Source of the DNA: Legionella lansingensis
Lineage (GTDB): Bacteria; Pseudomonadota; Gammaproteobacteria; Legionellales; Legionellaceae
NCBI RefSeq assembly: GCF_900187355.1
Contig: NZ_LT906451.1
Span: 1,857,001-1,921,000 of the forward strand
Reading direction: 5' to 3'
DNA length: 64,000 nucleotides
Below are positions 36,939 to 45,737 of the stretch, piece after piece (positions within the stretch are counted from its first letter, which is position 1; the number at the start of each line of letters is the position of its first letter). The notes below the pieces were generated by a model, which had not been told where the DNA came from, searched no databases, and saw only the letters and a list, made by a program, of their open reading frames with translations. The translations under genes were made by a program, and so were the position numbers.

Positions 36939-38074
36939 TGTTCCTCTCTTAAGTAGGCAAGGGTTCGCTCAATGATCAACTCAAGATCGGATAAGGGTAA
37001 ATTATACCAAAGTGGCAAGCGAACAAGTTTCTTACTTTCAACTGTCGTGAAACAATCTTTTCCAGAAAATCGACCATATTTCAATCCCGCAGGGCTTGAA
37101 TGCAAGGGAACGTAATGAAAGGGAGTCTGAATTTCACGAGCTTTCATATGTTCTATAAATTGCTCGCGTTTTTTATTTGTAGCCAGTTTAAGATAATACA
37201 TATGCGCATTATGTATACAATCTTGAGGGATAACGGGCCTTTCGATTCCTATCGACTCAAGGCTCTCGAATGCCTCATGATATTGAGACCATAATAATAA
37301 TCGCCTGTCATTTATCAATTCAGCGGCTTTAAGCTGAGCATAAAGATAGGCCGCTTGCAATTCTGATGGCAAAAAACTTGACCCAATATCTCGCCACGTA
37401 TATTTATCTACCTGCCCTCTTAAAAATTGCGATCGATTCGTTCCTTTTTCACGAATGATCTCTGCACGCGCCACAAATTGCTCATCGTTAATTAGCAAGG
37501 CGCCACCCTCGCCTCCTGCGGTGTAATTTTTGGTCTCGTGAAAGCTATAACAACCCAAATGTCCGATTGAACCTAATGGTTGGCCTTTATAAGTAGCCAC
37601 GACTCCTTGTGCAGCATCTTCTATCACATATAACTGATGCTTCTTCGCAATCGCCATGATGCTATCCATTTCACAGGCGACCCCGGCATAATGCACTGGC
37701 ACTATGGCTTTGGTATTGGGAGTGATCGCCTCTTCTATCTTATTTTCATCGATATTCATTGTATCAGGACGAATATCAACAAATACGATGGTTGCGCCGC
37801 GTAACACAAAAGCATTGGCTGTGCTTACAAAGGTATAACTGGGCATGATCACTTCATCGCCCGGTCGGATATCAATTAACAGGGCAGCCATTTCCAAAGC
37901 AGCAGTGCATGAAGGCGTAAGTAAGGCTTTTTTAACCCTTGAGTGCTGTTCGAGCCACTGTTCACATTTTTTTGTGAAAGGCCCATCGCCACATAATTTG
38001 CCGTTATTTTTAATAATGGTATTAATGTAGGCGATTTCTTTACCTGTTACGGGTGGCTTATTAAATAGAATCAT
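36926..38074 (-). CDS. wecE: dTDP-4-amino-4,6-dideoxygalactose transaminase
   Basis: A 382-residue PLP enzyme of the DegT/DnrJ/EryC1/StrS family. It starts MILFNKPPVTGKEIAYI and carries KLCGDGPFTKKCEQWLE, LTPSCTAALEMAALL and PGDEVIMPSYTFVSTANAFVLRGA almost as in E. coli WecE (RffA); the PLP-binding Lys lies in FHETKNYTAGGEGGALLI (~residue 181). It aminates dTDP-4-keto-6-deoxyglucose (made by RmlA and RmlB next door) with glutamate to dTDP-Fuc4N. Ends overlapping the flippase start. Upstream interval to rmlA (38075-38218) contains two palindromic repeats. Confidence 0.93.
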   Translation of the reverse strand: MILFNKPPVTGKEIAYINTIIKNNGKLCGDGPFTKKCEQWLEQHSRVKKALLTPSCTAALEMAALLIDIRPGDEVIMPSYTFVSTANAFVLRGATIVFVDIRPDTMNIDENKIEEAITPNTKAIVPVHYAGVACEMDSIMAIAKKHQLYVIEDAAQGVVATYKGQPLGSIGHLGCYSFHETKNYTAGGEGGALLINDEQFVARAEIIREKGTNRSQFLRGQVDKYTWRDIGSSFLPSELQAAYLYAQLKAAELINDRRLLLWSQYHEAFESLESIGIERPVIPQDCIHNAHMYYLKLATNKKREQFIEHMKAREIQTPFHYVPLHSSPAGLKYGRFSGKDCFTTVESKKLVRLPLWYNLPLSDLELIIERTLAYLREEQCNN

Positions 38075-38120
38075 GGTTGCTACCTGTATAGCTTAAAATG
38101 AGACGATTCATGAAACTGTT

Positions 38121-38140
38121 ATTCCCGCGTAGGCGGGAAT
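38121..38140. repeat. dRS3-like palindrome (ATTCCC-N8-GGGAAT), second copy
   Basis: Arms identical to 4461-4480 with spacer GCGTAGGC, which itself pairs (GC/GC). About 25 bases further a related degenerate half (CACCGCTTACGCGAGGATGACA, 38167-38188 region) follows, giving a BIME-like pair in the wecE-rmlA interval. Confidence 0.6.
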
Positions 38141-38218
38141 CCATTTTTTACTATAATCAAGATGGATCACCGCTTACGCGAGGATGACACGTTCTGTAAA
38201 TCCTCTCCTAAAAATTGA

Positions 38219-39088
38219 TCATTCATTTTGTAAAAGCTCCAGCAAATAAGTGCCGTAGCTATTTTTACACAGAGATTTGCCTAATTCTTCGATATCATTT
38301 CTTGATAGCCAACCATTACGGTAAGCAATTTCTTCCAAGCAAGCGATTTTTAACCCTTGGCGATGCTCTATGGTTTGGACAAACATGCTGGCTTCTAGAA
38401 GACTTTCGTGAGTGCCTGTGTCGAGCCAGGCAAATCCACGGCCAAGGAGCTCAATGTTTAATTGACCGGATTCAAGATAAGCTTGGTTTATACATGAAAT
38501 TTCCAACTCTCCTCTAGGCGATGGTTTGACTTGTTTGGCAATGTTAATCACTTGATTGTCATAGAAATATAAACCGGTGATGGCATGATTTGATTTCGGG
38601 TTCGCAGGTTTTTCCTCAATAGAAAGTGCACGCATTTTTTCATCAAATTCAATCACACCAAAACGTCCTGGATCCTTTACTGGATAAGCAAAAATCGTAG
38701 CTCCAAATGCACGGGCTACCACGTTTTTGAGCTTTGGCGTAAAGCCCTGACCATAAAAAATATTATCTCCCAGAATCAAACAAACAGAGTCATCCTGAAT
38801 AAACGACTCGCCGATAATAAATGCCTGAGCTAAACCATCAGGTTTTGGTTGCAGAGCGTAATTCAAGCGGATACCAAACTGCTCACCATTCCCTAGCAAG
38901 CGTTTAAATGAATCCTCATCCTCTATGGTGGTGATCACTAAAATATCCCGAATTCCTGCCAACATGAGTACGGAAAGAGGATAGTAGATCATCGGCTTAT
39001 CATAGACAGGAAGTAATTGTTTGGAGATCCCTTTTGTCACAGGATGAAGCCTTGTCCCTGCCCCACCAGCTAGAATAATTCCTTTCAT
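38219..39088 (-). CDS. rmlA: Glucose-1-phosphate thymidylyltransferase
   Basis: A 289-residue nucleotidyltransferase that joins dTTP and glucose-1-phosphate to dTDP-glucose. N-terminus [45 protein letters not shown] is the family fingerprint; [10 protein letters not shown] (~110), FGVIEFD and [20 protein letters not shown] (~165-185) follow. Start set at ATG 39088, which overlaps the rmlB stop as ATGA; an ATG two codons earlier is possible. Works with rmlB and wecE in this operon; rmlC and rmlD proper are not seen, so the pathway here seems aimed at an amino sugar rather than rhamnose. Confidence 0.96.
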   Translation of the reverse strand: MKGIILAGGAGTRLHPVTKGISKQLLPVYDKPMIYYPLSVLMLAGIRDILVITTIEDEDSFKRLLGNGEQFGIRLNYALQPKPDGLAQAFIIGESFIQDDSVCLILGDNIFYGQGFTPKLKNVVARAFGATIFAYPVKDPGRFGVIEFDEKMRALSIEEKPANPKSNHAITGLYFYDNQVINIAKQVKPSPRGELEISCINQAYLESGQLNIELLGRGFAWLDTGTHESLLEASMFVQTIEHRQGLKIACLEEIAYRNGWLSRNDIEELGKSLCKNSYGTYLLELLQNE

Positions 39089-40152
39089 GCACATGGTTCC
39101 TTGGTTTGCCCTTTACGGTAAGAGCCATCGAGAATATGCCGACACCATTGCCTATTATCCAGATACCATTGCACCGTTTTTCGCATTCCCGTCTCAAAAC
39201 TTTCCAGAGGAGTCCAACCTAGATCGTTTTTTATCTTACTTGCATCGATAGCGTAGCGTCGATCATGACCTGGCCTATCCTTTACATAAGTAATCAACTC
39301 TTTGTAAGATTTAATTCCTTGTGGCTTTGACGGCATTAATTCCTCTAACAGCTCACAGATCTTGAGAACAATATCCACATTCATTTTCTCATTACATCCG
39401 CCGATATTATAGGTCTCGCCTACTTTGCCTTTTGTTAAAACACAATAGAGGGCCTGGGTATGGTCATCTACATATAACCAATCTCTAACTTGCTTACCAT
39501 CACCATAAATAGGCAAGGAGCTCCCCTGAAGCGCATTAAGAATCATTAAAGGAATCAACTTCTCGGGAAATTGATAAGGACCATAGTTATTTGAGCAATT
39601 GGTTATCAAAACTGGTAAATCATACGTTCGATGCCATGCTCGCACTAAATGATCAGAACTAGCCTTGCTTGCGGAGTAAGGGGAACTGGGAGCATAAGGA
39701 GTAGTTTCCTTAAAGAGGTCATCTGACTCGTCCAAATCACCATAAACTTCATCTGTAGAGATATGATGAAAGCGAAATTTCTCTTTTCTTGACTGTGGCA
39801 ATATTTCCCAATAAGAACGAGCTGCTTCAAGAAGATGGTATGTGCCAACAATATTCGTTTGTATAAAGTCAGCAGGACCTGCAATAGAACGATCAACATG
39901 GCTTTCTGCAGCCAGGTGCATCACTGCATCGGGTTGATAACGAGTAAAAATTTGAGTCATTTTTTCTTGACTACAAATATCAGCGTGCTCGAAGATGTAG
40001 TACTTACTTGTGCTTACACTATTCAGAGAAGCAAGATTAGCAGCATAAGTTAATTTATCGACATTGACTACAGAGGCTAATTGATTCGTCAATAGATAAC
40101 GAATCAAAGCAGATCCAATAAAACCAGCGCCACCAGTTACCAATATTCTCAT
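39085..40152 (-). CDS. rmlB: dTDP-glucose 4,6-dehydratase
   Basis: A 355-residue short-chain dehydrogenase/reductase converting dTDP-glucose to dTDP-4-keto-6-deoxyglucose. NAD-binding [19 protein letters not shown] at the start, [12 protein letters not shown] (~85), STDEVYGDL with active-site Thr-Asp-Glu (~133), [15 protein letters not shown] (YxxxK, ~160) and [17 protein letters not shown]. Start ATG 40152 with AAGGG ahead; the preceding aminotransferase gene stops at 40155. Provides the intermediate used by WecE. Confidence 0.96.
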   Translation of the reverse strand: MRILVTGGAGFIGSALIRYLLTNQLASVVNVDKLTYAANLASLNSVSTSKYYIFEHADICSQEKMTQIFTRYQPDAVMHLAAESHVDRSIAGPADFIQTNIVGTYHLLEAARSYWEILPQSRKEKFRFHHISTDEVYGDLDESDDLFKETTPYAPSSPYSASKASSDHLVRAWHRTYDLPVLITNCSNNYGPYQFPEKLIPLMILNALQGSSLPIYGDGKQVRDWLYVDDHTQALYCVLTKGKVGETYNIGGCNEKMNVDIVLKICELLEELMPSKPQGIKSYKELITYVKDRPGHDRRYAIDASKIKNDLGWTPLESFETGMRKTVQWYLDNRQWCRHILDGSYRKGQTKEPCA

Positions 40153-40154
40153 TA

Positions 40155-41372
40155 TCACCCTTCTTGACTAGCTGCTTCAGCCATCACCATTTTTAAGACA
40201 CGACAGGTTTTATCGATCTCTGATTTTGACAACGTTGGGTGAACTAAAAACATCAAACTGGTCTCACCTAATCGTTGTGCGACAGATAAACGCTTTGCAG
40301 GTCGACAGTTTGTATTATCAAATGCCCGTTCTAAATAGACCTCTGGACAAGAACCATAATAGCAAGGGACATCCTCTTTATTAATTGCCTCGGCAATACG
40401 GGCTCGGCCCCAGTCAGCTCTTAGTTCATCGTCTTTCACAAATAAATAGCACTTATAAGCTGCATGCTCTATATCTGAAGGAATACTTGGCACTCGTAGA
40501 CCTCTTAACTGAGAGGCCGTTTTCCAAATTTGTTGAGCATTTTCTAAACGTTGTTGGTGCCAGATTGGCATTTTCTGCAGTTGCAATCGCCCAAGAACAG
40601 CCTGTAGTTCGATCATCCTACCATTGGTGCCAAAGCTATGATGTAACCAGCGAAATTCAAACTGGTGGTTCAGTCTAAATCTCTCACTCCCAGGCTGGCC
40701 GCTATATTTGAACACCTCACCCCATGATTTTCCATGATCTTTATATGACCACATCAATGACCACAATTGACGGTCATTCGTGGTGACCATACCTCCTTCA
40801 CCACCGGTCGTCATAATTTTGTCCTGACAAAAAGACCAGGCTCCTATATGACCTAATGAACCAACTGAGCGTCCCTTATACTTTGCCCCATGAGCTTGCG
40901 CACAATCTTCAATAACAAATAAGCCATGTTCTTGAGCAATAGACAAAATGGGATCCATATCGCAAGGCCACCCGGCAAGATGAACGCAGATAATTGCTTT
41001 GGTACGAGGCGTTAACACTTTTTGAATGGTTTCGGCTGTGATATTTTGACTATTTTCGTCCACATCAGCAAATACGGGAGTCCCTCCAGCCATTACAATA
41101 GCAGAAGCTGAGGCAATAAACGTGCGAGAAGTTACAATCACCTCATCCCCAGCACCAATACCTATCGCTTTAAGCGCAGCGTCCAATGCAACGGTACCAT
41201 TAGACAAGGCGATGGCGAATTCCACCCCTACCCAAGAAGCAAACTCCCTCTCAAATGCTTGACATTCATTTCCTGTCCAATAATTCACCCTATTTGAGAG
41301 AAGCACTCTGCTTATTGCCTCTGCTTCATCTTCGGAATAATTAGGCCATGGAGTAAAAGCTGTATCTAACAC
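40155..41372 (-). CDS. DegT/DnrJ/EryC1/StrS aminotransferase, PglE-like
   Basis: A 405-residue PLP-dependent sugar aminotransferase, start GTG 41372 (AGAGG upstream; one base after the preceding stop). Features: [75 protein letters not shown] and the PLP Lys in [17 protein letters not shown] (~residue 194). In the bacillosamine pathway PglE aminates UDP-4-keto-6-deoxy-GlcNAc. The genes just upstream encode PglD-like and PglC-like proteins, which supports that role, but the specificity is inferred and the 4,6-dehydratase (PglF/WbpM type) is not in the window. Confidence 0.8.
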   Translation of the reverse strand: MLDTAFTPWPNYSEDEAEAISRVLLSNRVNYWTGNECQAFEREFASWVGVEFAIALSNGTVALDAALKAIGIGAGDEVIVTSRTFIASASAIVMAGGTPVFADVDENSQNITAETIQKVLTPRTKAIICVHLAGWPCDMDPILSIAQEHGLFVIEDCAQAHGAKYKGRSVGSLGHIGAWSFCQDKIMTTGGEGGMVTTNDRQLWSLMWSYKDHGKSWGEVFKYSGQPGSERFRLNHQFEFRWLHHSFGTNGRMIELQAVLGRLQLQKMPIWHQQRLENAQQIWKTASQLRGLRVPSIPSDIEHAAYKCYLFVKDDELRADWGRARIAEAINKEDVPCYYGSCPEVYLERAFDNTNCRPAKRLSVAQRLGETSLMFLVHPTLSKSEIDKTCRVLKMVMAEAASQEG

Positions 41373-41373
41373 G

Positions 41374-42006
41374 TTACCTCTTCTTATTTTCAATAATTTC
41401 TGCAGGAACACCAATTACTGTGCAATCATCAGGGATATCTTTAATCACAACTGCTCCAGCCCCGACGATTACCCTAGCACCAATAGTGATCATTTGGCGA
41501 ACAGATGAACCTATACCAACCCAACTTAAGTCACCAACCTGAACACCACTGGCCAAATTTGCACCTGGTGAAATGTGAACAACATCACCCAAACAACAAT
41601 CATGATCTACCGTAGCCCCAGTATTAATAATAGAGCCAATACCAATACGGCTATCCGGATTTATCACTGCACCTGCACAAACCAGGGAACCTTGCCCCAA
41701 GGTAGTAAAACGACTGACTGTCGCTGTAGGGTGAATGATGGTTGCCAAAGGAATATCATCTCTAAGTAAATGAGTCATCTTATTTAAGCGAATTGCATTA
41801 TCTCCAATGCCAACGATAACCCCATCAAAGCAAGATGCTTTGGCACTGAATGATTGAGAATCTCCTATAACGTCCCAAATACCCACACAATTTAACGCAG
41901 GCCATTTGTCATCGAAAAAAACGATCTCTTCCCATCCCGAACAAAGAGCAGCATCGGCAATGACTTTTCCATGTCCACCAGCCCCCAGAATTGCCAGTGA
42001 TTTCAT
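41374..42006 (-). CDS. Hexapeptide-repeat sugar acyltransferase, PglD/NeuD-like
   Basis: A 210-residue left-handed beta-helix acetyltransferase. The N-terminal Rossmann-like nucleotide-sugar domain begins KSLAILGAGGHGKVIADAALCSGW (typical of NeuD/PglD), with GDN(A)IR around residue 75; the helix part shows imperfect hexapeptide repeats (SLVCAGAVINPDSRIGIGSIINTGATVDHDCCLGDVVHISPGANLASGVQVGDLSWVGIGSSV) and the catalytic His in TVDHDC. It probably acetylates the 4-amino group made by the neighbouring aminotransferase. ATGA overlap with the upstream gene. Confidence 0.85.
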   Translation of the reverse strand: MKSLAILGAGGHGKVIADAALCSGWEEIVFFDDKWPALNCVGIWDVIGDSQSFSAKASCFDGVIVGIGDNAIRLNKMTHLLRDDIPLATIIHPTATVSRFTTLGQGSLVCAGAVINPDSRIGIGSIINTGATVDHDCCLGDVVHISPGANLASGVQVGDLSWVGIGSSVRQMITIGARVIVGAGAVVIKDIPDDCTVIGVPAEIIENKKR

Positions 42007-42620
42007 GATTTCGTCCCCTTGAATTTTTCAGCGGTCACGCTATCCTCACTTGTAATCCCATCACATATCAAAACTTTCTTGACTGTTAAGAGCAGTATTT
42101 TGATATCTAACCACAAAGATTGATTGTTCACATACCAAACATCTAATTTAAATTTCTCTTCCCACGACAAAGCATTTCTCCCATTGATTTGGGCTAATCC
42201 TGTGATGCCTGGTTTTACATCGTGACGTCTTCTTTGCTCTATACTGTAGAGTGGTAAATACTCAGTTAATAAAGGTCTTGGACCAACCATACTCATCTCG
42301 CCTTTCAGAACGTTCCATAGTTCAGGCAATTCATCCAGACTGGTCGCCCTTAAGAACTTGCCCAACGAGGTCATCCTTTGAGAATCAGGCAAAAGTTCTC
42401 CTCTCGCATCTGCAATATCTCGCATCGTTCTAAATTTTATCATGCGAAAGATCTTACCGTGCAAACCAGGACGTTCTTGACGGAAGAATACTGGGGCTCC
42501 CAAATTATACCGAATAAGGAAAATAATTATTAATATGATGGGAGACATTAACACCAATAATGTACACGAACAAAAAATATCAAATATACGTTTACTCAAA
42601 TTATTCTCTTTTCCCAGCAT
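42003..42620 (-). CDS. Monotopic initiating phosphoglycosyl transferase, PglC-like sugar transferase
   Basis: A 205-residue bacterial sugar transferase: one re-entrant membrane helix (IFDIFCSCTLLVLMSPIILIIIFLI), then RQERPGLHGKIFRMIKFRTMRD, LRATSLDELPELWNVLKGEMSMVGPRPL (Asp-Glu catalytic dyad in SLDELPE) and KPGITGLAQINGRN. It moves a phospho-sugar from a UDP sugar to undecaprenyl phosphate. Small size without the N-terminal five-helix domain of WcaJ makes it PglC-type, and the adjacent PglD- and PglE-like genes suggest UDP-diNAc-bacillosamine as donor. Start at ATG 42620 overlaps the WecA-like gene by 20 bases; a TTG near 42600 is possible. Confidence 0.88.
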   Translation of the reverse strand: MLGKENNLSKRIFDIFCSCTLLVLMSPIILIIIFLIRYNLGAPVFFRQERPGLHGKIFRMIKFRTMRDIADARGELLPDSQRMTSLGKFLRATSLDELPELWNVLKGEMSMVGPRPLLTEYLPLYSIEQRRRHDVKPGITGLAQINGRNALSWEEKFKLDVWYVNNQSLWLDIKILLLTVKKVLICDGITSEDSVTAEKFKGTKS

Positions 42621-43617
42621 TAAATTTAAAGGCCAAAACAACCAAAGGCAGATAGGCAATTAATAATCCAAAACTCCCATTAATAAAACCCAATCCCACC
42701 ATCATAGCCATTGGGAACAACCACAAAAGATTTATTACCAATACCCCCATCGTCACTGGCAAATGGGTATTATAACGTCGAGAAGCATTTTGATAAGCGT
42801 GGCTGCAATGCGCCTGTAATAAAACTTCTCCACGATACGCTCGGCAAAGCAGGGTTATTGTAGCATCAACAATAAAAACACCCAAAAGAATCAGCCAAGC
42901 CCAAAAAAAGTTACCGTCAATCCTTGCTGCCTGAATTGACAATATCCCCAATACCATTCCTAAGAAACCACTCCCTGCATCGCCCATAAAAATACGGGCA
43001 GGAGGGAAATTCCAACATAGGAAACCACCTACAGCAACGGTTAAAGTAAGCGGTAAGCGTATTTCCGTTTCATCGCCACACAGATAATAAAGCAAAGCCC
43101 CCCCTAAACAAACCGTCACCGCTTCAACTGCGGCAATGCCATCAATACCATCCATGAAATTATATAAATTTAACAACCAGACCAGATAAAATACTGCAAG
43201 AATATTAATCAGGACCCCAGCCGGGAAAATCCAATTAAAAACAGAAATCGATGGCATTCCACCCAACACATAAATAGAAAAACCAGCGACAACAAAATGC
43301 CCCAATAAGCGCCATCTTGCTGGAATAGAACGACGGTCATCCAGAAACCCAAGAATGGCAACAAAGGTTCCTGAACCTAACAAAGCCAAAGATAAAGAAA
43401 AAGAGATGAGGTCTAAATAAAATAAAAACAGCACCGCTGCCAGGAAACTAACAATAAAAGCCAACCCTCCTCCTCGCGGAGTCGGCACCACATGTGAGCT
43501 GCGATGATTTGGTATGTCAAGTAAATTAGTCGCAAGGGCATAACGACGTAATAATCCAGTTAATACCCAACACAAACTAAAAACAAACAAAAAAAAACCA
43601 AACCAAACCATACACAT
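42601..43617 (-). CDS. Polytopic phosphoglycosyl transferase, WecA/WbpL family
   Basis: A 338-residue membrane protein with about ten helices of the MraY/WecA family, transferring HexNAc-1-phosphate to undecaprenyl phosphate. Diagnostic segments: NHRSSHVVPTPRGGGLAFI (~37-55), GFLDDRRSIPARWRLLGHF (Asp-Asp site, ~91), LYNFMDGIDGIAAVEA (~150), NFPPARIFMGDAGSGFLGM (~205) and the cytosolic HCSHAYQNAS (~270). It resembles WbpL, which uses UDP-QuiNAc/FucNAc type donors, and a WbpV-like reductase lies at 45831-46793 on the same strand beyond an inserted block. A run of nine T in codons 7-10 could slip. Confidence 0.88.
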   Translation of the reverse strand: MCMVWFGFFLFVFSLCWVLTGLLRRYALATNLLDIPNHRSSHVVPTPRGGGLAFIVSFLAAVLFLFYLDLISFSLSLALLGSGTFVAILGFLDDRRSIPARWRLLGHFVVAGFSIYVLGGMPSISVFNWIFPAGVLINILAVFYLVWLLNLYNFMDGIDGIAAVEAVTVCLGGALLYYLCGDETEIRLPLTLTVAVGGFLCWNFPPARIFMGDAGSGFLGMVLGILSIQAARIDGNFFWAWLILLGVFIVDATITLLCRAYRGEVLLQAHCSHAYQNASRRYNTHLPVTMGVLVINLLWLFPMAMMVGLGFINGSFGLLIAYLPLVVLAFKFNAGKRE

Positions 43618-43942
43618 GCCTCCATGATCAACACAAATTAGCGTCTTGCTGATGCAATTACACCTCAGAGTTAACCCCGTATTACTCCCACTAAGGGATG
43701 TATTTTTAAATTAGCTCTATTCTCTACTGCCTTTTCTATTCTTTCAATCATTTCTCGCCAGTAATAAAGATTTTTTATTTCTTGGTATAGAAAAGATTGA
43801 AGACTTATTTCACTAAATTTAAAAAGCATCAAAGGAAAACTTGATAATCGAATCAAGGAGTTATTTTAAAATTATCACCATCTTGGCTTGACAAACCCTA
43901 CATCTGTGAGGATCATCATAACCCGCTGTAGCTAAAAATAAG
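43618..43942. other. Intergenic stretch between divergent WecA-like gene and broken acyltransferase
   Basis: About 325 bases with no supported gene. It holds the leader of the minus-strand WecA-like gene and the 5' side of the acyltransferase pseudogene. A 61-codon minus-strand frame (43671-43856) has no recognisable features and no ribosome site. Confidence 0.5.
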
Positions 43943-45121
43943 ATGGATACGTCATTTATGAATATTGGGAAAGAAGGCTTTAATCAAACATTCACGAATC
44001 GATTAAGCAGCCTTGATGGATTACGTGGTTGAGCAGCTTTAACCGTTGCCATTGGACACTTAACTGCTTCCATTGCACCATTTAATTACCTTTTCATGAC
44101 ACCTCTGACTGATAGTCGACTAGCCGTCGGTATTTTCTTCATCATCTCGGGTTTTGTTCTGAGTTACCGTTTTATTGGTTATCGAATGGAACCTGCCACC
44201 TTCGTTAAGACGCTCGTTGCCAGATACATTCGCCTTACGATACCAATTGCTGTTGTATCATTACTCGTACTTGTCTTTGGTTTCTACTCCTCATTTCTAC
44301 ATAACATAAAGGCCACTGCTCTTGAACCTAAATGGGGCTATGATCCGTTCTATACTTTTAATCCATCTTTTACAGATGCGCTTAAATTTTCATTCTGGAA
44401 CGTCTTTTTGAATTACGATAATAACCACACGTACATTCCTCCAGCCTGGACAATGCCTAGAGAGTTATTGGGGTCATACTTCATTTATACTACTGTCTTT
44501 ATCGCGGGCTTTCATAACTACTGGAATCGCAGACGTCTTTTTATAACAATGATTGCTGTATCAGCATTCCTGGTGCTTAACCTACGTTTTCATTACACAG
44601 CCTTTTTCTTATATGGATATTTACTTGCTGAGTATTACAAAAGCAACACCACCTCTAACCAAACCAGTCCCAATAACCGTGTGGCTTTCCTGGCATTTAT
44701 TGCGCTAATGATTTTTTCATCCTTTCGCTCACCGGATCGCTCAGTCTTCTTACCATTAGTTGGAATGTCTCTTATTGTTGTGTGGTCAGTGCTTTATTCG
44801 CAACGACTTTCTGCTTTTTTCTCCAACCGAGTTTCGCTGTTTCTTGGAAAAATTTCATTTCCACTTTATTTAATCCACGTACCCATTTACTGCACCTTTT
44901 CTTCTTGGCTTATTAGTTGGCTTTACGGCTTAGGTTTCAATCAGCTGCAGACATATAGCATGGTTTATTTAACCAGTCTGCCTTTAGTAATTATTAGCGC
45001 CTATTTTCTTTATCCAATGGAACGATTTGCGATAGACGTTAGTCGCCGAATAAGTCGCTTCTCATTAAAAGCATTCTTTAATAACTTATCATTAGACACC
45101 AAAACAGGAGTGGAGATTTAG
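43943..45121 (+). pseudogene. OafA/Acyltransferase_3 family O-acetyltransferase interrupted by an in-frame TGA
   Basis: The frame from ATG 43943 reads 29 residues up to NRLSSLDGLRG, meets TGA at 44030-44032, then continues AALTVAIGHLTASIAPFN in the same frame to 45121 (about 392 codons in all). The family N-terminus is RxxxLDGLRGxAALxVxxxH, so the stop replaces one variable residue (often Trp, Leu or Ile) in helix 1. The rest is intact, with ten or so hydrophobic helices (SRLAVGIFFIISGFVLSYRF, YIPPAWTMPRELLGSYF, ISFPLYLIHVPIY). Such proteins O-acetylate LPS sugars in the periplasm. A fresh nonsense mutation or a sequence error is likely; a truncated start at 44096 would lack the catalytic His of helix 1. 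It is on the opposite strand to the locus around it. Confidence 0.85.
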
Positions 45122-45132
45122 CCTTGCCTTCT

Positions 45133-45190
45133 ACTAGTACAGTGGCTGCCCAATTTTTACCTGTCAAAATTGGACAGCCACTGTACTAGT
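45133..45190. repeat. 58-bp near-perfect palindrome
   Basis: Arms of 25 bases (45133-45157 and 45166-45190) starting ACTAGTACAGTGGCTG pair with a single mismatch around the 8-base loop TACCTGTC. The TA followed by CAGTGGCTG looks like a solo insertion-sequence end or mini-element. It touches the left end of the GIY-YIG relic (they share 45189-45190) and may also terminate acyltransferase transcription. Confidence 0.75.
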
Positions 45191-45345
45191 TGACAATTGA
45201 TCCCCAACGCCTACGTGCCGCGACTTGTTCGCGGCATCCAGAAGACGGTCAAATTAAAGTCCGTTCTTTGAATAGGCGTCTAATCCATTGATAAATAAGA
45301 ACTCGTATTATAGGTCCTGACACCAAGTACAAAACGAGTTTTGCA

Positions 45346-45465
45346 ATGCTTAGACTTATGCTCAACGATGAGCTTTGGTCCAAGCTGAGGAAGAGCATGC
45401 TACAGCATAGGATTTATGACAAGCCCAATCTTCGAATGATAAGCGAAATTATGCTTCAATGCTGA
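45346..45465 (+). pseudogene. IS5-family transposase, N-terminal fragment
   Basis: ATG 45346 opens 39 codons reading MLRLMLNDELWSKLRKSML and on through QHRIYDKPNLRMISEIMLQC before TGA. This is the conserved N-terminus of IS5-group transposases (LSDExWxKL...GIYDKPxLRxxVEGMLYRxRxGCPWRDL), lost just where the RxxGCPW segment should begin. The join with GIY-YIG coding sequence lies around 45455-45475. It marks an old insertion and deletion event. Confidence 0.8.
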
Positions 45466-45737
45466 CGATAGCGTGCTCATATATTTGGCTTCCTATGTAT
45501 GTCGGTTCAACATCAGATTTGATTAAACGTGTCTGGGAACACAAAAATAAGGTGACTTCAGGGTTTACAGCTCAGCACAGTGTACATATCCTAGTCTATT
45601 ATGAAGTGCATTCAACCTATGTAGAAGCTGCTCGACGGGAAAAGCGTTTCAAAAATTGGTGCAGACAGTGGAAGTTAAATTTAATTGAAGATTTAAATCC
45701 AGAATGGCGCGATCTTTATGAAGAAATCTGCAGCTGA
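45459..45737 (+). pseudogene. GIY-YIG nuclease domain protein, 5'-damaged
   Basis: The 92-residue frame matches the small YhbQ/UPF0213-type GIY-YIG family from YVGSTSDLIKRVWEHKNK to the end (GFTAQHSVHILVYYEVHSTYVEAARREKRFKNWCRQWKLNLIEDLNPEWRDLYEE), with the catalytic Arg in KRVWEHK and Glu in EVH/EAARREK. The start is broken: YLAS, the usual run-up to KxNGTLYVG, is readable only in another frame (45472-45489 region), so a small deletion with frameshift removed the GIY half. It is probably inactive. Full-length members are thought to be DNA nucleases. Confidence 0.75.

Noticed and set aside
43671-43856. 61-codon minus-strand reading frame
   Set aside because: No recognisable family, no ribosome site, atypical composition; likely chance.
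44030-44032. TGA in the acyltransferase read as selenocysteine or programmed read-through
   Set aside because: No selenoprotein of this family is known and no SECIS-like hairpin was seen directly after it; the position is a variable residue. A nonsense mutation is simpler.
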